This document shows positions 45,431-57,654 of a DNA stretch of 64,000 bases, in pieces. The notes under the pieces are model-generated. The model was not told where the DNA came from. It did not search any database and worked only from the letters and a program-made list of their open reading frames with translations. The stretch comes from Cephalotus follicularis (taxonomy: Eukaryota; Streptophyta; Magnoliopsida; Oxalidales; Cephalotaceae): assembly GCA_001972305.1 (NCBI GenBank), contig BDDD01000717.1, forward strand, positions 270,701 through 334,700. The letters are read 5' to 3'. Numbering within the stretch: position 1 is the first letter of the stretch; every line of letters begins with the position of its first letter. Both the position numbers and the translations under genes were made by a program.

Positions 45431-47602
45431 TTACATTTCGAACAAGTGAGGAAATGTCTCCATCATTTTATCTTCACGTTCCCACGTAGCTTCCTCAGAT
45501 CCATGAAAACGCCATAGTACTTTTACCATAGGAATAGTCTTATTCCTTAGCACCCTCTCCATTCGATCCACGATCCTCGTTAGCCTCTGTTCATAAGACA
45601 ATCTATCTTTGATGAATCTAGGGTCGTAGCTCAATATGTGAGATGGGTCGGGTACGTATTCCCGTAACATGGAAACATGAAATACGTTATGCACTCCCGA
45701 CAGACTGGGCAGTAGTGCAATCTGATATGCCACATCCCTTACTCTTTCTAGTATCTCATAGGGTCCAATATACCTTGGAGCCAACTTCCCCTTGAGGCCA
45801 AAACGGTGTATCCCTTTCGAAGGCGAGATCTTCAGAAAAACATGATCTCCTTTCTCGAATTCTAGCTTCCTCCTCTTGACATCGGCGTAACTCTTCTGCC
45901 TGCTATGTATAGCTAGTAATCTCCACTTGATAACTTCCACTTTATCAGTAGTCTCTTGTACCGAGTCTGGTCCCAGAACTTGTCTCTCACCTACCTTGTC
46001 CCAGTAAATAGGCGATCTGCACTTTCTCCCATACAAGGCTTCATAGGGAGCCACCCCAATGCTGGTGTGAAAGCTGTTGTTGTAGGAGAACTCAATCAAT
46101 GCCAGATGATCCTCTTAACTCCCAGCAAAATCAATCATGCAAGCCCGTAGCATATCTTTAAGAGTTTGAATGGTACGCTCGGACTGTCCGTCGGTCTGTG
46201 GCTGAAACGCAGTGCTGAAGTTCAATGCCGTTCCCATTGCCGCTTGGAACTTCTTCCAGAATCTTGAAGTAAATCTAGCATCACGGTCACAGAAAATACT
46301 GACCAGCACTCCATGCAATCTCACTATCTCCTGGATGTACAATCGGGAAAGCTTCTTGATAGAATACGTCATGTTCATTGAAAGAAGTGAGCAGACTTAG
46401 TGAGTCTATCCATAACAACCCACACTGCCTCATGCTAATTCCGTGACCTCGGTAATCCCGACACGAAGTCCATGGTCACATGTTCCCATTTCCATTCAAC
46501 CACTGGTAATGATTGCAGTAGTCCCACCGGTTTCTGATGTTCAGCCTTCAATCTCAGACAGGTCAAACATCTTGTTACGTATTCAGCAATCTCTCTTTTC
46601 ATACCACTCCACCAGTAGTTCTTTTTCAAGTCATGCCACATTTTGGAACTTCCCGGGTGAACACTGTATTTTGACTTGTGGGCTTGCTGCAGTAGCTCAT
46701 CCTTGATGCTCTCGTCATCCGGAACACATATCCTTCCTCGGAATCTCAATATCCCATCGGTATGGATAGGAACTCAGAATCAATGTCTAGGTTTTCACGA
46801 ATACTCCATAACTCAGTGTCACTGTACTGAGTAGTCAAAATATACTCCAGAAGTTTTGGTTGTGCTCTCAGATTTGCCACAATAACCCCTCAGGAAACCA
46901 TGAACGGATTCCATCTCTGAAATTCCTCCAATAGCTTCCACTGTGAAACCATTGCTCCAGCAATCATTGCCTTGTGACTCAGTGCATCTGCCACTACATT
47001 TGAGTTTCCTGGGTGGTATTGAATGTTGCAGTTGTAACCATTAAAGAACTCCACCCACCGTCTCTGTCTCATGTTGAGCTCCTTCTGGGAGAACAAACAC
47101 TTTAAACTTTTATGGTCAGTGAAGATCTCAAATTGAGCACCATAGAGATAGTGCCTCCATTTCTACAAAGCGAACACTATGGCTGCCAACTCAAGATCGT
47201 GTAAGGATAATTTTCTTCGTACGGTTTTAACTTTCTCGATGCGTATGAAATCACCCTACCATGTTGCATAAGAACGCATCCCAATCCCTTCCCAGAAGCA
47301 TCAGTATAGACGATGAAACCCTCATTACCCTTCGGTAATGCCAACACTGGAGCCGAAATCAACCGATTCTTCAACTCTTGGAAACTTGCCTCACAAGCAT
47401 CATCCCACACAAAACATGACTTCTTCTGAGTCAACTGTGTCAATGGTGTAGCAAGCTTCGAAAACCCTTTGATGAACCTTCGGTAGTAGCCAGCCAATCC
47501 CAAGAAGCTACAAACCTCAGTAACGTTCCTCGGTTGGGGCCAATCAACAATACTTTCTATCTTTGAAGGATCCACCGACAATCCTTCACTCGACACAATG
47601 TG
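45431..47602 (-). pseudogene. Gyp4 pol: end of RT, RNase H, integrase, chromodomain-like tail
   Basis: Open pieces in order: 47602-47177 with the RT thumb ([15 protein letters not shown]) and RNase H start ([12 protein letters not shown]); 47096-46890 with the RNase H end (VVADALSHK); 46749-46435 with the integrase zinc finger (CLTCLRLK) and catalytic Asp in TMDFVSGLP; 46378-46115 with CDRDARFTS and [10 protein letters not shown]; 46099-45431 with the integrase C-terminus and tail WRFHGSEEATWERED. Stops or shifts separate the pieces, for instance a stop in place of Trp near 46112. Not functional. Confidence 0.9.
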
Positions 47603-47689
47603 TGTAAGGACCCAAATTTCCATGTAAGATATTAATTATGGAAAATGATTTCTATTGTGTAAATTGGCAATTATTTCAAGGGACCCGTA

Positions 47690-47800
47690 GTATGACTCTA
47701 CGCTCAGGGAGTACGGGGGTTCCGCTCCCCGGTGAGCGGACGGGGGGTCCCACTGCCCGGACAGCGGGCGGGGGTTCGGGGGGCAGCGCCCCCGGAAGAA
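47690..47800 (+). other. GC-rich inverted repeats near LTR start
   Basis: Two short hairpins, CCGCTCCCCGGTGAGCGG and GGGGGCAGCGCCCCC. The related LTR has the counterparts at 27507-27560 (minus). Confidence 0.65.
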
Positions 47801-47837
47801 AATTTTATTTGGCTAAGTGATGAGAAGAAAACCTGTC

Positions 47838-48175
47838 TTAAGCGCTGACAGTTGTAGTTAAAGCGTCGACGCTTGGGTAGTAACGGTCGATGCTTAGACC
47901 CCTTCTATCTGCGCTTTAAACCAGTGCAATGGTAAATTGGACAAAGCCCTCACACAGTCGACGCTTAGAGGTAAAGAGTCGACGCTTTGGGCAACGGTCG
48001 ACGCTCTAAATGTAAAAGTCGACGCTTCGAGATCAAGTATTGAAGATTGACTTGGACGAAGACTTAAAAGCGGCGACGCTTTGTAAGAAATCGTCAGCGC
48101 TTTAGTCGGGATAGAGGTAAAAAACTCAGGTAAAGGCTATGACCGTCGACGCTTAGAGAGAAACCGTCGACGCTT
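47838..48175 (+). repeat. GCGTCGACGCTT array upstream of TATA box
   Basis: At least eight cores with GCTT or GCTTT flanks. Spacings within groups are 21, 21, 19, 21 and 21 bp. The array stops about 60 bp before the TATA box. Confidence 0.85.
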
Positions 48176-48234
48176 TGAGTCATTTTTTGATGTTTTGTGC
48201 ACCACGAGCAACGAATGGAGGCGGCGTTTTTACC

Positions 48235-48242
48235 TATAAATA
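48235..48242 (+). promoter_or_regulatory. TATA box of solo family D LTR
   Basis: TATAAATA, followed about 30 bp later by a GA-rich stretch that is likely the transcribed leader. It matches 27029-27036 on the other strand. Confidence 0.65.
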
Positions 48243-49883
48243 GCAGTAAAAATTGAGAAAGAGATCAGTAGAAAAAAAACTGAGAAAGAGTGTTTACTGA
48301 GAGAAGGAAGAGAGAAAGAGAAAGAAGAGAAGGAAGAGAGAAAGAGAGAAAGAAGAGAAGGAAGAGAGAAAGAGAGAAAGAAGGGAAGAGGAGAAAAGAG
48401 AATTTTGTTGGGATTTCAGCATAGTAATTTCTTCAGTGTGGAGAAAAGAGAGAAGGAGATAAAGCAAGGTAAGGATCCCTAGTCTTCTTCTAAAAGTACT
48501 TTATGTTAGTAAGGATTTTTGGCCACTTTGTCAATATATTTTATGTTAGTATTTTATGTAAGGAATTTCAACTCACTCTCTTAAAGTATTTATTTTTTTT
48601 GTATTCATCTCAATTTAATTTAACTTTCCCATCGACATGATCGGTATATCCATCTGACTGAGCGGAGGAAGTTAATTTGAAGTTAATTTTCAGTTAATAT
48701 TTTAATTAAGCAATTTTATGCTCGTCGCAACCGTTTATTTTATCAATTCAATTTAATTTAACTTTCCCATCGACATGGTCGGTATATCCGTCTGACTAAG
48801 TGGAGGAAGTTAATTTTAATTTAATATTTCAATTAAGCAATTTTTATGCTCGATATTTAAATAACTTATTTTTATATATCTTTTATAATTATTACGTTCC
48901 TGTATTTTAAATTTCTGCCAATATTCGTGGTAATTGTCTATATTAAATTTATGTAAATTCTTAAATTCTATATTGAATTGCTGCCAATTTCTTAACGAAA
49001 TTATATATTACAATTTTTAAAATATTTCCGTTTGAAATATGAATTCTAGAAAATGTTGTACAAAATTATTTATGAATGCTTTGAGCTGATCACTCAACGT
49101 ATTAAGAAATGATTATTTTTACGAAATGAGAAAAGGCAACAAACTGAGATGAACAACGAGTGGATTGCGATCCAGAGTGGATTAATCTAGTAAAAGATTA
49201 ATGTTAAAGAGCGGAGAGTGCTCTCAGACATGCATGTGATGTAAGGATAGTAATCGGGGAGTGCACAATGCCCCGGTGAAGCAATGGTTCAACAGGGTTA
49301 ATTAATTTTATAAACCCCTCAGTATTTATAAAATATTCTGATTCATGAGATATGATCAGAAAAGAAATGAATGAATGTGAAATGTACTGGTTTTATAAAA
49401 ATACTAGAAAATGGATTTGAATAATGTTTTATTTCGATAGTTCTTACTGAGCTATTTTGGTGCTCACCCCTTTCAATGTTTTTGTTTTCAACTAAAATTT
49501 TCCAGGAAAAGATTGAACAAGGAAAGTCGAGCTTTGGCAGGAGCTCATAAGTGATAATTTCGAGAAGAAATTATGTTACGAATTATGTTACGAAATATAG
49601 TTTTGTGTAATAGTTTATGACATTATAAACTAATGTTTTCTGCTGTATAGTGCCTTTTGATAGATCCTGTGGAGATGTAAGATGTTGACTATAATTGTTA
49701 TGATGTATGATGATTTAAAAAAAAAGTATACAATTTTAAGGTTTAGTATATCAAGTTATTTATAGATATTAGCAATTAGTAGGATTGTTAAAGGATAATA
49801 GGTTTCACCACCATGTAACGCACCGACTCCCCGAAGTTCGCTTTGAGCATAAAGTAGACTAAGATCTGGGGCGTTACAATGTG

Positions 49884-50619
49884 ACCTAGGAAAGTCACAT
49901 GATCCAGCGAAAACTCGCACTTGCTGAATTTGGCGAACATTTGTTCCTTTCGCAATGTCTGCAATACGATCCTTAAATGTTGCATGTGTTCCTCAATGCC
50001 CCTCGAATAAATCAGCAACGACAAACTGGTCAAGATAGGGCTGGAACACTCTGTTCATCAAACACATAAAGGCTGCATGAGCATTTGTCAAACCAAATGG
50101 CAGTATCAGAAATTCATAATGCCCATATCTGGTTCGAAATGCGGTCTTCTCCACATCACCTTCCCGGATCCTCAGTTGATGATAACCTGTTCTCAGGTCA
50201 AGTTTGGAGAATACAGTAGAGCCTTGCAATTGGTCGAACAACTCCTCTATATGTGGTAGAGGATACTTGTTCTTCACAGTCACCTGATTTAGCAGCCTGT
50301 AATCGATGCATAGCCGCATCGATCCATCCTTCTTTTTCACAAACTGAACCGGTGCGCCCCACGGTGATACACTCGGTCTGATGAAGCCCTTATCAAGATA
50401 ATCCTGCAATTGAGTCTTCAACTCCTTCAGTTCAGCAGGAGCCATTCGGTACGGTGCTTTGGATATAGGAGTAGTTCCAGGCAGTAGTTCAATGCTGAAC
50501 TCTATATCTCTCTTTGGTGGAAACGAAGTGAGATCATCCGGAAATACACCAGGAAAATCACATAAAACAGCTTGTTCAATACTAGGTGTACCTTTCGTGT
50601 GATCAATTACATACGCCAA
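49884..50619 (-). pseudogene. Gyp4 reverse transcriptase, catalytic box deleted
   Basis: RT N-terminal region and palm: [58 protein letters not shown] (motif A Asp), [13 protein letters not shown]. Around 50014-50018 the frame breaks exactly where the FIDD box should be; after QFVV the sequence resumes in another frame at [11 protein letters not shown]. The small deletion removes the two catalytic aspartates. The remaining part reads up to HVTFLGHI, where the solo LTR sits. Confidence 0.9.
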
Positions 50620-50699
50620 ATAGCCTTCACATCCTTGGTTGAGATACTTTTGTGCTCTAGTATACGAAATGATCGGAGCAGAAACATTCTTCCCTCCGA

Positions 50700-51114
50700 T
50701 AAACTTGCACTCAGTTCCATCTTAGAGGAAAAAGGTCATCATCTTTTTATAGCAATCAACACAAGCATGATGAGCATACAACTAGTCCATCCCCAAGATC
50801 ACGTCGAAATCTCAGATAGGAAACACTATCATGTAAGCAGATAACTGAATCCCAGCTACCATGATCTCACAATCTTTCATTACAGTATCAGATAGAAGAC
50901 AAGTACCAGCCAGGGTGCTCACATCCAATACATAAGGTAATCTAGAAGTCATACCATGCAAGCTATAAGAAAATTCAGATGCAATGAATGAATGTGTCGC
51001 ACCAGGGTCAATCAGTACATGAGCTAGTATGCCAGATATATAAATAGTACCTCCCACAACAGTATTAGATTCTGGCACATCATCTCTAGATAAGGTGTAG
51101 ACCCTACCATTCAT
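50700..51114 (-). pseudogene. Gyp4 aspartic protease
   Basis: Active-site block HVLIDPGATHSFIA and the stretch LPYVLDVSTLAG up to AGIQLSAYMIVFPI are open from 51114 to 50812. The second conserved block follows after a shift (50700-50812). Confidence 0.8.
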
Positions 51115-52242
51115 AAATCACTTTTCCGGTATCCTTCCGCGGTTGAGCAGCCGCAACACTACCACTCGCACCAGCACTCCCCTGGCTGCCACGTGCTTGA
51201 TCTCTAATCATTATACACCCATTCAGCATATGTTCTTGTGAACCACACCTCAAGCATTTCCCCATCTTTTTCCAGCACTCAGTCTCATCATGGTTCTGAC
51301 GACCACAAAAAGTACATCCACCCGAATTCTGTTGACTGCTTCAGCTAGGAGTCCTTGATCGTGAATTACCGCGTCGAGAACCCCCTTGACCCCGGTTACC
51401 AGACTTTGATGATTTAGCATGATTGTTACTTCCCAGCCCCTGTGATTGTGCGAGCCTCGATTGATTATTACGAGACCGCTCAGCTCTCCTTTCATCAGCA
51501 TCGACTTCCAGAATCATCGCCCTTTCAGCGATATCTACAAAAGAAGTTACCTGTAACATTAATAATTTAGATCTGATGTCAGGTATAAGGCCTTTCAGAA
51601 ACCTTCGGATCATCCGTGATTCACCCTCCACCAGGTAAGGTGTATGTCTTGCAAGCTCATCAAATCTAGTCTGGTACTGAGCTACCATCATGTCCCCTTG
51701 ACGTAACTCCATCCGCTCAGTCTCCCTCCGGTCACGTTCTATCTGTGGTACATAAGTTGCAAGGAACTCAGACCGAAATCTGTCCCAAGTCCGGTCAAGT
51801 GTACGCGATTCCCACTTTGTTTCAGTCCTTTCCCACCAATAGGTAGCCTCGCCCCATAAGCGTTATACAGCAAAGTTGAGTTTCTGCTCATCAGTGCACT
51901 CCAAGGCAGCAAATATTTTCTCCAGGTCTCTAATCCACTGCTCGGCCACAGTAGAATTCAGCTCACCATTGAATATCGGAGGATTCTATCTCAGGAACAG
52001 CTCCAAATCTATGCCGAATCCACCAGTATGACAAGCTTCAGGAGCCTACTGATAGGCCCGGTTAGCCTAATACATCTACCGTATCTGTTCCATGTTCATC
52101 GCATTGGCTTGCATCTGCTGCTGGAAAAGGTCAGCCATGCGGTCAAAATTACTCCTCTCTTCTTGCACTGGAGGAATATTCACTCCTTCATTCGCTGGCG
52201 GATCATTATCATGCACTGGCGGTGCATTGACTCCTTCGTCAG
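51115..52242 (-). pseudogene. Gyp4 gag, main part
   Basis: Minus-strand reading from 52242: Gln/Met-rich start, gag block (WIRDLEKIF, GEATYWW, FLATYVPQIERDRRE, MMVAQYQTRF, FLKGLIPDIRSK), Arg/Ser-rich linker, then two complete CCHC knuckles (CTFCGRQNHDETEC, CLRCGSQEHMLNGC) near 51320-51240. Stops occur near 51346 and 51866. The N-terminal end is cut by the solo LTR and continues at 54733. Confidence 0.85.
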
Positions 52243-54732
52243 TGTAATAACCACAATTTCAATTCATGTATTTTGTACCCAACGATGAATAAAATATACT
52301 TTTTGAGATGTTATGTTGGTTACCTTTTTTAATAGAACGAAGTTGGAATAAAATTCTAAGATGGAAAACTAAAGAAATAGTTTCTGGTGCCAATCGCCGA
52401 TGCCTAACTCCTTACCTTCGACGCTCTAAGCCCTGACACGTGTACAAATTCACAGTTGAAGGCTAAGTTAAGGCGCCAAATCATCGACCTTTAAACGCCA
52501 GCATCGACGCTTAAAGGCGTATAAGCGTCGACGCCCACGATAAAACCGACGATGCTTTAGACGTGTTCTAGCGCAAAGACATATGTCAGTTGGAATGGAA
52601 TGACAGGGTTTGAATGATGGTAACATTGGCATGTGTCCATAGACGTGTTGGCCATGCAAAGAGAGGCTTCACCAGCTGTTGCTAAGGCACACTAAGGAGT
52701 CTTGCATGTATTCCTTTCACCCGTAACCTGTAAAACACAACAGAAAAGGGTAAATAGAAAGCACAAAAGAGAGGATGCATGCATGTGAGAGAGAGAAGTG
52801 CACATTAAAAGTTAAACCAACTAAGGAATGAGAGACACGGAATTGAGCACTTATATCAGCTGATACTTGAGATATTTGAGTGTTGAAAAACACTGAGGAA
52901 GAGGAGGACTATATGGACAGTTGCTGGAAGTGCTAGAGATTACATGTTAATGTTTGAAGAGTTCAAGTGGTTGAAGCTTTGATTCCAGGTAAGTTACAAT
53001 TCGAAGCTCACTTACTGTGGTTAAGATGGTTATGTAAACATGTTGATGTCAATGATATACCTACTGTTGAATATGCAAATAAGTAGTTGAATCGTAAAAG
53101 TTAATTGGAAAATGGAGAAGTGATTTAAATGGGATTAGAGGATTAGAAATTAATTATTAAGCTTCTGATTCAATTCCTTGATGTTGTCATGGTTAGATAA
53201 CTAGCTTAACATACTGGATTCGTATCCAAAACCTGTAAACATGCAATTATGTAGATTAATTCTGCAATTTTGAAAGATTGAAGGAGTGTGGAGAACTTTG
53301 GACATAGGGTGAGAAATCAATTTGATTTGATTTTGGGACTTCTTTAAAGGTAGGGGTTTTGACATGTTTTTGAACATATAACATGTATAATGTGTAGTGA
53401 TGGTCAATACTTGATTGCATGTTGAATTAGATTGAGTTTAGGTTGATTTTGTGAATCCCCTGTTTTAAAATTGCTCCTGGAATTCGTATGAATGCCCGAA
53501 GCGCCGACACTTACACAGAAACTGTCGACGCTTTGGTGCGGAAATGGCATATTAAGGCTTAGAATGTCGATGCTTGAGTTGTGTAGTGTCAACGCTTAGT
53601 CATAAACCGTCGACGCTTACATAGAAACTGTCAACGCTTTAGAACAGTAAATGTAGAAATGTGTAAACTGATCGATTGAATTGTTTGTGGTTACAATTAT
53701 CCTTGATCTGCTATATTGTAACTATTATTACTGTTAATTAATGAAATTACTACTGTTATATATACACATTCAAGGATTTTACCAACCTAATGCTTTAAGC
53801 ATAAATAATGATTTTTAACGGTTTTCTAATGGAAAATCTTATTGTCATACAAACTGTTATTTTTCCTCTTAATAGAGGCACTGTTACTGTTTAGTTCTCC
53901 CAAGAGAACCACCGACTGAACTGTTATGTTTTCTAAAAATGAAAACTACTATAATATTGCATATTATAGATATATGTAATATTGTTACTGAATTGATTGA
54001 ATTGATTGTCTATGCTATTGCCGTTAGTCGAGTGATAGGAGATATCACTAGCTATGGAGGTGGTCCCAGGTGCCAGGAGTTGGCTATAGTATCCACCCAA
54101 ACTGTCTGCAATGCAGAACTTGATTGTTTATCATCTTCGGAGTGTAGGGTGATAGATAGGTGGTGCACAGTTGGTGCTAGGAGTTAGGGACATGTGACAC
54201 CCAAACCACTGTACTGATTGATTGTATCCTTGTGCGGTATTCTTGCATTGCACTGTCTATGGCCACTTGGCATGATTGCGTATATATTGGAATACTATAT
54301 ATATATATATATATATCATTTAAACTGTCATGCATATTTACATTTATAGATTCAATTACATGCTTTATCTTCCTGCTTAGCCAAGTGAGGACAACGACTA
54401 ACCCCCCTACAATTTCAGATTAAGTGAAGGCATTCGGGGAGTTGCTGCTAAAGCTTGGAGAGTTTTTATCTACTTAAGGTTGTTATCCTTATGTTTTGTA
54501 TTTGTAATGAACGGTTCGCACTCCGTTGTTGTTTTACCTTTCCTTATGTATAAGGATAATTTGATGGATTGTATACGCACGTAGTGTGGGCTGCGTGCGG
54601 ATGACTTTGTAATCTAGTTTTAAATGCTTCCGCTTATATTGTTGAATTTTTGAATGAAATGCTGGATTATTTACTTATTCCTGATATCACCACATATGTT
54701 GTCTAAATATAATTGGAAGGCGGGGTGTGACA
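52243..54732 (+). mobile_element. Family A LTR (solo, GCGTCGACGC version) in Gyp4 gag
   Basis: TGTAATAACC...GGGGTGTGACA, 2490 bp, in reverse orientation to the closely related LTRs of its host Gyp4. Arrays lie at 52386-52560 and 53497-53641; TATA-like TTATATC is at 52851; a TA run is at 54292-54317. Flanks read TTCGT then CAG on the left and TTCGG on the right, so the TSD is imperfect. Confidence 0.85.
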
Positions 54733-54774
54733 TTCGGCTTTACGCCTTCCTCTTCTACCTCTTCGTAGGTCCAT
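54733..54774 (-). pseudogene. Gyp4 gag start
   Basis: The ATG at 54774 (minus) opens MDLRRGRRGRRKAE, an Arg-rich start like those of Gyp2 and Gyp3 gag. The solo LTR follows immediately. The leader from 54775 to 54870 has no other feature. Confidence 0.7.
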
Positions 54775-54843
54775 TCGGTTTCCTATATGGAATGACGTAA
54801 TCATTAGGAAACAATTCACCTAATTTCTGAGAAACTTATCCCA

Positions 54844-54902
54844 GCTTGTCACACCCCGTTTTAAAAATAAGCTCTGATACCATGCTTGTCACACCCCGTT
54901 TT
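54844..54902 (-). repeat. LTR-end duplication around Gyp4 primer-binding site
   Basis: The 19-base string GCTTGTCACACCCCGTTTT occurs at 54844-54862 and again at 54884-54902, the second being the true LTR end. The primer-binding site (GCTCTGATACCA, 54871-54882, complement TGGTATCAGAGC) lies between them. Confidence 0.85.
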
Positions 54903-57250
54903 CCATTCCATTAAGACAAGCATTTATGGTGATATCAGGTAAAAAATAAATAATCCAGCATTAAAATTTAAACAATTTCATAATACCATAGCTGAAGCAT
55001 TCCATTTTTCGGATCATAAAATCATCCGCACGCAGCCCATATTACATGCTTATACAGTACCAACAATTATCCTTTTACATACGGAAAAGTAAAACAACAA
55101 CAACGGAGTGTGATCGTTCATTACAGTACAAAACATAAAGATAACAACCTTAACAGAAATAGAAGCTCTCCAAAAGCTTCAACAGCACTTCCCGAATGTC
55201 TTCACTTAATCTGAAATTGTAGGGGGTTAGCCGTTGTCCTCACTTGTCTAAGTAGGAAATAATGCATGATAATTGAATATATAATTGTAAACATGCGTGA
55301 CAGTTATTTTAGATAAAACAATTATATAAGTATTTCAATACATATATGCAATCATGCCAAGTGGCCATAGACAATACAATGCAGGAATACTGCACAAGGG
55401 TACAATCAATCAATACAGTGGTTTGGGTGTCACATGTCGCTAACTCCTAGCACCAACTGTGCACCACCTATCTATCACCCTACACTTGGAAGATGATGGA
55501 TCAGGTCAATTACTACCGGCATTAGCGGGCAATTTAACAATCAAGATCTGCATTGCAGACAGTTTGGGTAGATACTCTAGCCAACTCCTGGCACATAGGA
55601 CCACCTCCGTAGCCAGTGACATCTGCCATCACTCGACTAACGGAAATAGCATAGACAATCAATCTAATCAATTCAATGACAATATTACATATATCTATAA
55701 TATGCAATATAACGGTAGTTTTCATTTTTAGAAAACATAACAATTCAGTCAGTGGTTCTCATGGAGAACTAAACGATACAGTACCTCTTGTAGAGGAAAA
55801 TAGCAATATGTATAACAATAAGATTTTCTGTCTGACATCCGTTGTTAAAAAAAATCAGTATTTATGCTTATAGCATTAAGTTGGTATAATCCTTAAAAAT
55901 TTGTATGAACAGTAGTACTTGCTTTAAATAACAGTAATGGCAGCTAACAATATAGCAGTTCAAGGATATTCATAATCACAACCAATTCAATCAATCAATT
56001 AAGCACTTTCCACAATTACTGTTCTAAGGCGTCGACTGTTTCTATTTAAGCGTCGACTGTTGTCGATTAAGCGTCGACACCGGACACACTATCAAAGCGT
56101 AAAGCGTTGACTTTCTAAGCTTTAAAATGCGATTTTTACACACCAAAACGTCAACTGTCTGAACCTAAGCGTCGGCGCTTCTGGCGTTTTGACGAATTCC
56201 AGGAACAACAACAAAACAGAGCATGCATAAATTCATACTAATCCTAGTCCAAATCAACATGCAATCATATACCAACCATCACTACACATCATACATGTTA
56301 TATGTTCAAAAATATGTCAAAACCCCTACCTTAAAAGCAATCCCGAAACCAAATCGAATTTATTTCTCTCTCTATGTCCAAATGTTCTTCGCTCTCCTTC
56401 AATCTTCCAAAATTGCCGAATTAATCTACACAATTTTATGTTTACAGGTTTTAGATACCAATCCAGTAAGTTTAACTAGTTAGCTAACCATGATAACATC
56501 AAGGAATTGAACTCAAAGCTTATAATCAATCTCCTAAGTTCCATTTCTTTTGAACAACTTAACAAATTCAAGTTTTAATTCCCAGGTTTTCTCCCTGATC
56601 GTTTGTCAACAATGGATAAGTATATCTAATTTTAGCCTGTTTCCATAATTGTTAACCATAACAACAATGCGGAATTCGGATTAGTGGCTTACCAGGAAGA
56701 ATCAAGCTAAGTTTCCTCTTCAAGTCCACTAGCTCCACATGCAAGGCATTAGAGCTTTCTCAGCAAGAATTTCCTCTCCTCTTAGTGTTTCTAGCACTTA
56801 GTCTTACTCACAAACACAGGTATATAAGGCTAATTGCTTGGAGATTTTCGGCCTAAATTAACTCCAACCAGTAGCATTTCTTTCTCTCTCTCACACATGC
56901 ATGTCTTCATTCATTTGTTCTTCCCTTTTATTTTCTGGCATGTTGCAGGTTTAGATCACATGCAAGGCTCCACCCTTGCATATTACCCAGCTGGTGGAGG
57001 CTTCTGGTATGCATTGACACCTTTATAGGACACTTGTCCTTAGCCCACCATTTTAACGCTGCAGTTTCATGCCAATTGACAAGTGTTATGCGCCAGAACA
57101 AGTCTAAAGCGTCGCCAGTTTGAACGTGGGCGTCGACGCTTTTGTTAGCCATAACACAGCCCTCAACTGCATGCCTTGTACACATGTCTATGCTGAAAGA
57201 GTCGATGGTGCGGCGTTAGGCGTCGACGGTTTAGCACCAGAATTTACTTC
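54887..57250 (-). mobile_element. Gyp4 5' LTR, outer end truncated
   Basis: Collinear with 42897-45250. Arrays at 56030-56185 and 57108-57235. It stops at 57250, where a different LTR begins; the first part corresponding to 45250-45389 is missing. Confidence 0.88.
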
Positions 57251-57654
57251 TGTAACGCCCGGTATTTTCCTGAATGTAATATTCCATTTATGATGTAATC
57301 ATTGAACTTGAATTAATGAGAATGTTGAGTTACAAACCCTAGTTATGGTCTTGGAATTGGAATGTGTATGTTAAGCTTAAAACGGCAACGTTCTGGGAGA
57401 AAGACATCGACGTCTTTTGGAAAGACGTCGACTCCTTTGTGAGCTAGGGCTCACGTGAATGCATGGACATGCACGTCGACTTTAGGGGAAAGCATCGACA
57501 CCTCCTTACCAACTGGAAAAGACATCGACGTCTAAAGGAAGACGTCGACGTCTTTGTCACGAATGGACAGCACGTTCTTCGTCGACAAAACATCATGCAT
57601 GGGGGAATTGTTTAAAAGGCTACCTAACGCCTTTTCTGAGTGTTTTATTTCAAG
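57251..57654 (+). mobile_element. Fragment of another gypsy LTR with GACGTCGAC palindromes
   Basis: Starts TGTAACGCCCGG like other gypsy LTRs, then has AAAGACATCGACGTC-type sites at 57402-57560. After about 400 bp it runs into Gyp3 gag; the exact right end is uncertain. No other copy is present in the window. Confidence 0.6.

Larger units (their letters stand above)
47603..49878 (+). mobile_element. Family D gypsy LTR (solo), 2276 bp
   Basis: TGTAAGGACCC...GGGGCGTTACA with TSD ATGTG at 47598-47602 and 49879-49883; the RT reading continues across it. It holds GC-rich hairpins (47690-47800), a GTCGACGC array (47838-48175), a TATA box (48235-48242) and a GA-rich leader (48263-48470), then AT-rich sequence without genes. 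Confidence 0.92.
42897..57250 (-). mobile_element. Gyp4: Tekay-type element inserted in Gyp3 gag
   Basis: 3' LTR 42897-45389, polypurine tract, pol 45431-50619 (split by a solo LTR), protease and gag 50812-52242 (split by another solo LTR), gag start 54733-54774, primer site 54871-54882, 5' LTR 54887-57250. The outer 140 bp or so of the 5' LTR are replaced by another LTR fragment, so the TSD cannot be read. Confidence 0.88.

Noticed and set aside
52235..54737. Exact target-site duplication for the solo LTR at 52243
   Set aside because: Left flank reads TTCGT then CAG, right flank TTCGG; close but not an exact adjacent repeat.
57251..57654. Complete solo LTR
   Set aside because: Only about 400 bp with a proper start; no CA end or TSD found on the right.
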